Assembly (NCBI GenBank): GCA_000934455.1
Contig: KN885461.1
Span: forward strand, 1 to 46,157
Length of the DNA: 46,157 nucleotides
Direction: 5' to 3'
Source of the DNA: Apostichopus parvimensis
Lineage: Eukaryota > Echinodermata > Holothuroidea > Aspidochirotida > Stichopodidae
Shown: positions 39,606 to 46,157 of the stretch, piece after piece
How positions within the stretch are numbered: position 1 is the stretch's first letter
How the letters are laid out: every line of letters begins with the position of its first letter
Program-made: the position numbers and the translations under genes
Notes under the pieces: generated by a model
Database searches by the model: none
What the model saw: only the letters and a program-made list of their open reading frames with translations
What the model was told of the DNA's origin: nothing

Positions 39606-42600
39606 ATTTGTTGACAGTCAAAAGTAAAAAATATATTTTAGCCAGAAAGGAAGCGTCGATGTAATTCGTGGTTTCCACTCAAATAGGTTATGGGTATGGA
39701 AATGTGATTCTTTGCTTAAAATCTCATTGGATGGTTGTTATCGGAATATCATGAACATACATTTTTCAAACGCTCAGAAATGAAAAATGAAATGGGATTA
39801 AATTTTAAAAAGATCTAGTATGCGCTGCTTCAAGGTGATTCCAAGTAATGATTTTTGAGTATAATTAACAGGACTATTGTTAAAACAGCATAATGTCATC
39901 ATTTTAGTATATATCATCCTACTGAGACTCGCAATTTTTGAAGTCTTTGCAATAAGTATGATTAAAAAATACATTTACGATGCATACAGTCCTTGTGTTG
40001 AAAACTCCGTTAAATGGCTGTTTCATTTCTCTCTTCTTTTTTTTTTTGGACGAGGGGGAGGGAGGAAGGGATGTCACGACCAGTTGCCAGTAAGTGTTCA
40101 ACTGTGTTGGACGAACTGGAATTGATTTAAATAAAACGTACTATTATAAGTCATGGACTCTTACCTATGAAATACATAATTAAGAAAAGTTATTGTTAAA
40201 TAGCATAATATGCTAAATGCAAAATTATTTCTCTTCATTCAAATCATAATTTTGCAATTTGTTTGGGCAATAAGTAAGACTATACATTGACACTTAGGAT
40301 ATCGAGGCTTCCTCTTGTGATAATATTGGTAAATTGTCATGGGTTGCTTTGTAAATCATAACACAGTTGCATTCAGGTAAAGTCCAACATTGGAATTCAT
40401 CCTTTATTTGAGATATGTACTGTAAAACTTTGTATGACTAACAATTTGGCAGGAAAACTTTTCATTAACTGACAATCACCCAACGCAAACACCTGCTTTA
40501 TTGTGCAAACTTTCTTCAGATTATGTGAAGGTATACTAACTTTGGTGGTGAAGATTAGACTTAGAACCCTATTGGAAAAATATTTTATATTTCCAGTCAA
40601 AATAACATGGCCGTTGACCGATTATCTTTGTTCCCTTACCTACGGACCATTGAAACAAATTTAATCCGGATCACATCAAACCCTAGGAGGATAATCATAT
40701 TAAAGAATTTCAGGTGTGAACCTTCTTTGACCCTAAATTACCTTTAACCTTCATTGCATATAAACATTAATGATGTTTTGTTCATTGGCGGAGTCCGTGT
40801 CACATGTGCGTTTGTACGGCGGTCTTATCGTTTCCACCTGAGCCGCAATGATGTCATTTTTGTAGGTCCCTGCAAGAGAGACCTGCGGCAAAAGAAAGAG
40901 AAGGCCCAGATCATTGATCATGGAACACGCAGAGCAACAAAACAGCCTTTTCCATTGATGATGATACCTGTTTCATGCTACTAGATACCATAATATCTCA
41001 TGACAAGGCAGTTTTTTAGCATGATTATAGCCAAGATTAATATTAAGTAATGACAAAAAAATCAAGCCTGAAACTTTCCTGTTTGATTTTGGAATACATA
41101 TGTGAAAACTGACAATGACAAAGTGGCAGCTTGGCATCATTGCCCTTGTACAACTGAATCAGCAGTTACTAATTTTTTTTTAACATTTCATAAGAAACAT
41201 AGAAACAGATGATCAAATGCATGCTTAATGCTAAATACTGCTTCAAGACAAGTGTTCTCCAAGACGAAGAGAAGAAGAATTAAGGAGGGGGAAAGCAGGA
41301 AAAGGAGAAGTAAACAAACTATTGGAGAAGAAGAAGAAAAACCTGCCACCGTCAGGAAAGCAAATAAAAGACTATTGTTTGTTAATAATAACTAGTTGAT
41401 GTATAATCATGAAGTCATATATAAATATCACTTTGTTCTAGTCACAAGAAATCCTGCAGATGTCACCCAACTTCCAGAAATGAAAGCACAATAGTATTTT
41501 TAAGTATCTCAGCCAGCGATTGAATTCACCGATTTGAATGTCTCATTGATAACATCAGCATAGTGTTCCCATACAGCGGCAAACTATACCCCAACATATC
41601 ACCTTAGAACTATTGCTATTTCTAATTCAAAATTAGATAAGGATCTTTAATTCCTTGATTTAGTTAAATCAAGGCAAATGTGACTGAGTTCATGCTCATT
41701 AGTAAATAGTAAAAGCAAAATAATATGATGGATGTAAAACATGGTTTCGCCAAGATTCAAGGTGTCAATATATGCAGGTATTCAACACATTTCTTCCCAT
41801 CACTTTTGTTCAATGTTGTTGATTATTTTGACTGCAATCAAAATGTTATTTCTAGTCGTGAAATGAAAATTATCTAATTCTGCATGTGACTAATGGTTTA
41901 ATACCGTACTTATACATAAAGCGGTATAAAGTTTACAGCAATCCATAGTGTAATTCAAATTCATTACTATTTGTTTGAATATATACCAAAAATCAAGTTA
42001 AAGTACACAGATTGTGACACGTACAGATTGGTCAATATACCCAATGTGTTGGTCATTTGACATTTTAGTTGTCTTAAAAGATGTGGGAATTCTATTAGCT
42101 CCATTGGCTCGGATGGCAATTGAGCTAAAAGTGTAAACTGCGATACTTTATTGCTGTTCTTCTATTTCCCTTGTAATATTTTTTTAAACTTTGTAACTGT
42201 ACCTGTTTTTCTGTCCTTTGTCTTGTTCTGAAGAAGGAGAAACAGGTTTTGTCATTTTTTGGGCCCTAGAAGAAACGAAATACGAAAGGAAGATGAAGAA
42301 ATTTTGGCTTCAAAAGTGGTTGATCCACATAGTTTAGGATATCCATGATATCTGTTTGCCAGTAAAATGCATAAAACAAACCGATAAACAAACACTCAAT
42401 GTCCAAGTACATTACCCTCTTCTTCCTCGAAAAGTTGCAGACCGATGGCAACTTATAGGCACGATACCTTCTAGTATAAAATCAGCTACATATTCCTCAA
42501 ACAATAAAGTAGGCAAACTAGGCTTCAGTCGATCCGAATACATCGGCTACAAAACTGGACCAGGCTTTGCTCAATGTTAATTCTTGAAATATTGAGGTTT

Positions 42601-43430
42601 TATTCCTGATATGGATCATAGAATAAGCTGGGTATACTGGATTGTCGAATCCGATGAATTATAGATGGCCAGTTGCTTTTTAGAGTGCACAGACTAAGAT
42701 TTATTTCAACATTAGTAGGTTTAACCATCCGGCATCTGCACAGTGTTATGCATTATGATTTCCACCAAAACTGGGTAGTTACACGTATTTCACTAATCAA
42801 CGTGGAATAAAGTGTTTCCCCAAACAAGTAAAATGCACAAAATCTCTCACCGAGATATCACTTTTTTGGGGCAATTAAATTGGTTAAGCTGTTGAAAGTT
42901 GACTTGTTTCGGACAAAGCATTTTAGAATACATACGAAGTGGGTATGTTATCAACCCAATTAACATTTGCCGTAAAGAAGCCTTGAAGTGTAGGCTGCCG
43001 TGATGTCACAATCATGTGCGTCATGATTAAAAAGTTAAAGGTTTGGAGTTCGATATCATTATCTTACATCCAGTATATCATTATTCCATTTTTGAGATGT
43101 TTGTTTTCATATTTTAGTATTTTTCAGATTGTCTACCAAAATATATACTGGTTAAGTATTCTTCCAACAGATGTTTATTGGTATTCATAATAGATCTACC
43201 GTATTAGATCTGCATTTCGATTGACCTCAAGTAACATTTTTTTACTATTAAAAAAAAAGCTAACATACCTTTGCTACCTGCTAACGTACACATTTCTAAG
43301 ACTTTAACTACCGGTGAAGTCATAGTCTTACCAAAGGTATATTAGCCTATTTTTGCGGCTACCAAAGTAGGGGTTGTGACCCATGGGGGGTCTCCAAAAA
43401 GTAAAGGGTGTCGCAAACCCTGTCCGAGCC
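39606..43430. other. Intergenic, mostly featureless
   Basis: AT-rich. A splice-acceptor-like site at 40866 is followed by a short open frame to 40983 (see findings). A purine-rich stretch at about 41260-41350 and AATAAA near 41363 follow it. The stretch 43375-43420 (GGGTTGTGACCCATGGG...) resembles hAT-type repeat ends but is too short to call. Confidence 0.4.
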
Positions 43431-43436
43431 ATAAAA

Positions 43437-43605
43437 TAAATTAGTCGTGATTTTCGCCGCGATCAACCAACAAAATTTCGAACTTTATATTATATGTTTG
43501 CTAAACAAAAGCTACCTTTCCGGCTATTTTTTGGTATCGATGTTTACATTATAAGCTGTTGATTATTAAGAAAACTTTGTGCGGGCAGAAAGCGCGTGCA
43601 CACAT
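43437..43605 (+). repeat. About 165-bp direct repeat, first copy
   Basis: Matches 44316-44485. Shared stretches include GTGATTTTCGC, GCGATCAACCAACA, TAAACAAAAGC, ATCGATGTTTACATT and a GCGCGTGNACACAT end. Copies are about 80% alike by eye and 880 bases apart, in the same orientation. Nature unknown. Confidence 0.75.
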
Positions 43606-43967
43606 GGCCCCAATGTCAACGGGCTGTATATATGAACTATACACAGCATGTAAAATACAAATTAGTACGAGTGGGTAGTGAGTACGCAGGCATCTCTCAT
43701 CTCAGGGACCTAAATGGAGATGTTGTGGTTTTATTAAAGACGACAATCCAGGCTATACGACACACGGAATTTTGAATAGAGGTGTCAGCTGCTGAATCAA
43801 AGTTAACTGGTTCGGAGAAATCTCATTCTATGCTAAGTGTGCATAACTTATGAGGGAAACCTTTTGGGAAGGAGAAATTGCCAAGCTATAAAATACAGTA
43901 GCCTATCCAGTATCATATATATCAGAGCTATTTACGTTTCTTTTTGCCAATTTTATTTGCCGTTACC

Positions 43968-44065
43968 GTGTTTCCGAGTGTTTGTTATATCGCCCACTAT
44001 TGGTAATTTGAGGCTCAGTGATGGCTACAGTATCCCCGTACAACATCAAATAAAACAGATCTTTT
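43968..44065 (+). repeat. 97-bp direct repeat, first copy
   Basis: Nearly identical to the last 97 bases of the window: TGTTTCCGAGTGTTTG, TATATCGCCCACTATTG, GATGGCTACAGTATCCCC and ATCAAATAAAACAGATCTTT are shared. This copy continues into a hairpin, ACAGATCTT/AAGATCTGT (44055-44074). Part of a larger repeat or a recent local duplication. Confidence 0.85.
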
Positions 44066-44315
44066 AAGATCTGTAAACGGGATTGCTCTCGCAGTCTCGC
44101 GCATTAGGACCCGGAGCCGTATATACCTTAAAGAATCGTCGAGGATCCCCTTGGTAACCTGGCCCCATCCACCTTACACACGACGTCCTTCGCGAATGAG
44201 AAAAATATAAATATAGTAAACTTCGCCAGGTTCACGTGTACAATTTAAGGAAATCAATTATAACGCACAGTAATCCAAATACACATCCCCTTTACGATGC
44301 AACCAAATAAATAAA

Positions 44316-44485
44316 GATGTTGCCGTGATTTTCGCTGCGATCAACCAACACAATTTCAAAGTTTTTATGAGATGTTTTTTAAACAAAAGCATTACTATTT
44401 CCGTCAATTTTTTATCGATGTTTACATTGCAAGCTGTATATTATTATTAAAAGACTGTGCGGAGAGGAGGCGCGTGTACACATCT
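44316..44485 (+). repeat. About 165-bp direct repeat, second copy
   Basis: Partner of 43437-43605, with more small indels. No open frame. Confidence 0.75.
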
Positions 44486-44783
44486 ATAGTAGGATAAACA
44501 CATTACATAACTTCCTTCACATGTCAGTGTACAAGATTCAATAAGTTACCGTCTTCGATCACATGACTGTTCGGTTTCACTCGAAATTGTGTATTTGCGT
44601 ACAAGGTGTAATCCATACCTATATAGTGTAAAAATGATCCTTATCAAGACAATGTCGTATAGTTAATTGCTAATCTCCAAAATTCCTATATCAAACATGT
44701 TCACTATTTCTCTAGTTGAGATTTAATCAACCTTATAGAACTCCGGGTTGTTTTTTTTTCAAATGCGTCAATTCAGCCATTCA

Positions 44784-44823
44784 GCCTCTAAATAAGATCC
44801 TGCTAGGATCGCAACGTCAAGCC
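44784..44823 (+). ncRNA. Decayed hammerhead-ribozyme-like repeat relic, intergenic copy
   Basis: GCCT, CTAAATA, a good stem II (GATCCT-GCT-AGGATC), GCAAC, GTC, AAGC. Stem II is intact here, but both core boxes are mutated (CTGAAGA to CTAAATA, GAAA to GCAA). Same family as 20114-20152, with shared downstream sequence (TTACTTTT, then TACACAGGCTCTTT). Confidence 0.35.
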
Positions 44824-46060
44824 CACTTACTTTTTCACATTCTCTTACACAGGCTCTTTATTGGAGAAGCAATTTGCTAACAGTTTTTGTTTTAATTTTT
44901 ATTTTAAAATTACCTCAATTAGCAATATTTTGTATTGCTATTTTCTGTTTTATTGTTAGGGTGGATGGTTTAAGTTAATGCTGTTGGTGTGATCATTACG
45001 TCTGGTGTTTCATAAGCGACCTTATTATTTACGTTTGCGGTTTTATTTACGACCTAAACGATGTGGTAAAGCTTAATTGTCTGGTTGGACTCTATGAATG
45101 ACGTCATGATCTCGTTGATTAGGGGGAATCCCCCGTGTTTAGCAATAGCCTAACTACAATGACTAGACAAAGTCAGTTCTCGTTAGTGCTGAAGCTGTCA
45201 ACGTAATGTGTACTTGCCTTAGTGCATGCTATTGCGCATTACCTTGAAACAGTCCACTTACAAATTTAAGGAAATTTGTTACCGTATATCACAAACATGG
45301 TCACATAACCGACCTTGTTATTATATCAATGCGATAGCTTTAGTAAGTATTTAACTGCATTGTGACTCTTCATATTAAGGGGAAGTTTGTAATAATCACA
45401 AAACCTTAATGGAATAAACTCATGAATATTCATCTTAAACAATTATTATAGCACTAAAAACATTGACAAAACAATAATATCAAGATATTAACAGAAAACC
45501 CGTCTCGAAAATAAGCACAGCTCTAAAGAATCATTCTAAAAAATTGTCTCTTTGGTGGACACGCTGTTTTTGCTGGAATCTGATCCTTCCTTTACCTACG
45601 TCTTTGCGATTTTATCGTTCAATATGTTGGCATTCACGAACATTATCAATGTATATAAGATCACTGATCGCATCTGAAATTAACCCGTGTTAAAAATGCC
45701 AGACTTAGGTGTAATAGCGCGGGCCACTGCAAATTTCGCAATTCGGTTGATGACGTGGTTACTACAAGGGAATGTCTATGAATTCAGAGTCGAACGTAGA
45801 ATAGGTGATTTGACGCTCACTCTAACCCTAAATAGCCGTCCTCCTAGATTTCTACTTCAGTTGCGATAGCAGTATCACAAAGTGGTGATAACTTACTTTT
45901 TGGGTCAAAGTGTTCCTTGTTGTTATTTTATTTCCTCATACGGTTCTTGAACTAGATTCTCCTCATTTGTCGTTGTCCCAGTTGTCGTTATTATTGCAAT
46001 TAATCATATCTTGGGACGCTTTGAAATCAGAAGAAAAATATCAGAAAGCATTTGCCGTCC
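44824..46060. other. Intergenic, nothing recognised
   Basis: AT-rich. Short open frames at 45687-45869 and 45910-46098 have no recognisable domain and no supporting splice or promoter signals. Confidence 0.45.
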
Positions 46061-46157
46061 CTGTTTCCGAGTGTTTGGTATATCGCCCACTATTGTGAAT
46101 TTGAGGCTCAATGATGGCTACAGTATCCCCGTACAACATCAAATAAAACAGATCTTT
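46061..46157 (+). repeat. 97-bp direct repeat, second copy (cut by window end)
   Basis: Partner of 43968-44065, about 2.09 kb downstream, truncated by the end of the window. Confidence 0.85.

Noticed and set aside
45687..46098. Short open frames near the window end as a second gene
   Set aside because: No domain, no supporting signals, and the end overlaps a direct repeat.

Overview
The window is animal (metazoan) genomic DNA. It is AT-rich by eye, and one long gene runs left to right across about three quarters of it. The gene is broken into many short exons by GT-AG introns filled with dispersed and tandem repeats. The repeat style (degenerate AGGTCA-rich tandem units, tRNA-derived SINE, small inverted-repeat elements, a LINE relic) and the gene content suggest a marine invertebrate deuterostome, most likely an echinoderm. 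The species is inference; the sequence alone does not fix it.

The main feature is a HELZ2-like gene (helicase with zinc finger 2) on the + strand. I reconstructed 28 coding exons between 1487 and 36421 by matching splice sites, reading phase and conserved motifs. They sum to 9378 nt, exactly 3126 codons including the stop, so the modelled protein is 3125 residues. Domain order: an N-terminal helical region of unknown function (1487-1956); a U1/matrin-type C2H2 zinc finger (2715-2922); a CCCH zinc finger split by an intron (2922/4125); a complete IRE1/RNase L-type protein kinase domain (5302-8032); a HELZ/MOV10-type beta region (9845 to about 12022); a first UPF1-like superfamily 1 helicase (13752-21420); a basic and acidic linker; an RNB (RNase II) domain plus C-terminal region in one 3.9 kb exon (21233-25118); and a second UPF1-like helicase (27217-36421).

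The unusual part is the kinase between the zinc fingers and the first helicase. Vertebrate HELZ2 is an interferon-induced nuclease/helicase without a kinase. IRE1 and RNase L have this kinase type but couple it to a KEN ribonuclease domain. Here the kinase keeps its catalytic residues and no KEN domain follows. The RNB domain keeps its fold motifs but has lost most of its acidic catalytic residues. As modelled, the protein is therefore an active-looking kinase joined to two helicases and a probably dead nuclease. I know of no description of this arrangement, but I could not search.

The region 1-1475 is probably 5' flank, 5' UTR or first intron, and carries a 368-bp repeat found again at 8747. 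Downstream, 36422 to about 37560 is probable 3' UTR, and the rest to 46157 is intergenic sequence. That part holds an antisense LINE reverse-transcriptase relic (39225-39605), a decayed hammerhead-like repeat (44784-44823), a 155-170 bp direct repeat and a 97-bp direct repeat cut by the window end. I see no second confident gene on either strand, no rRNA, no intact tRNA and no CRISPR.
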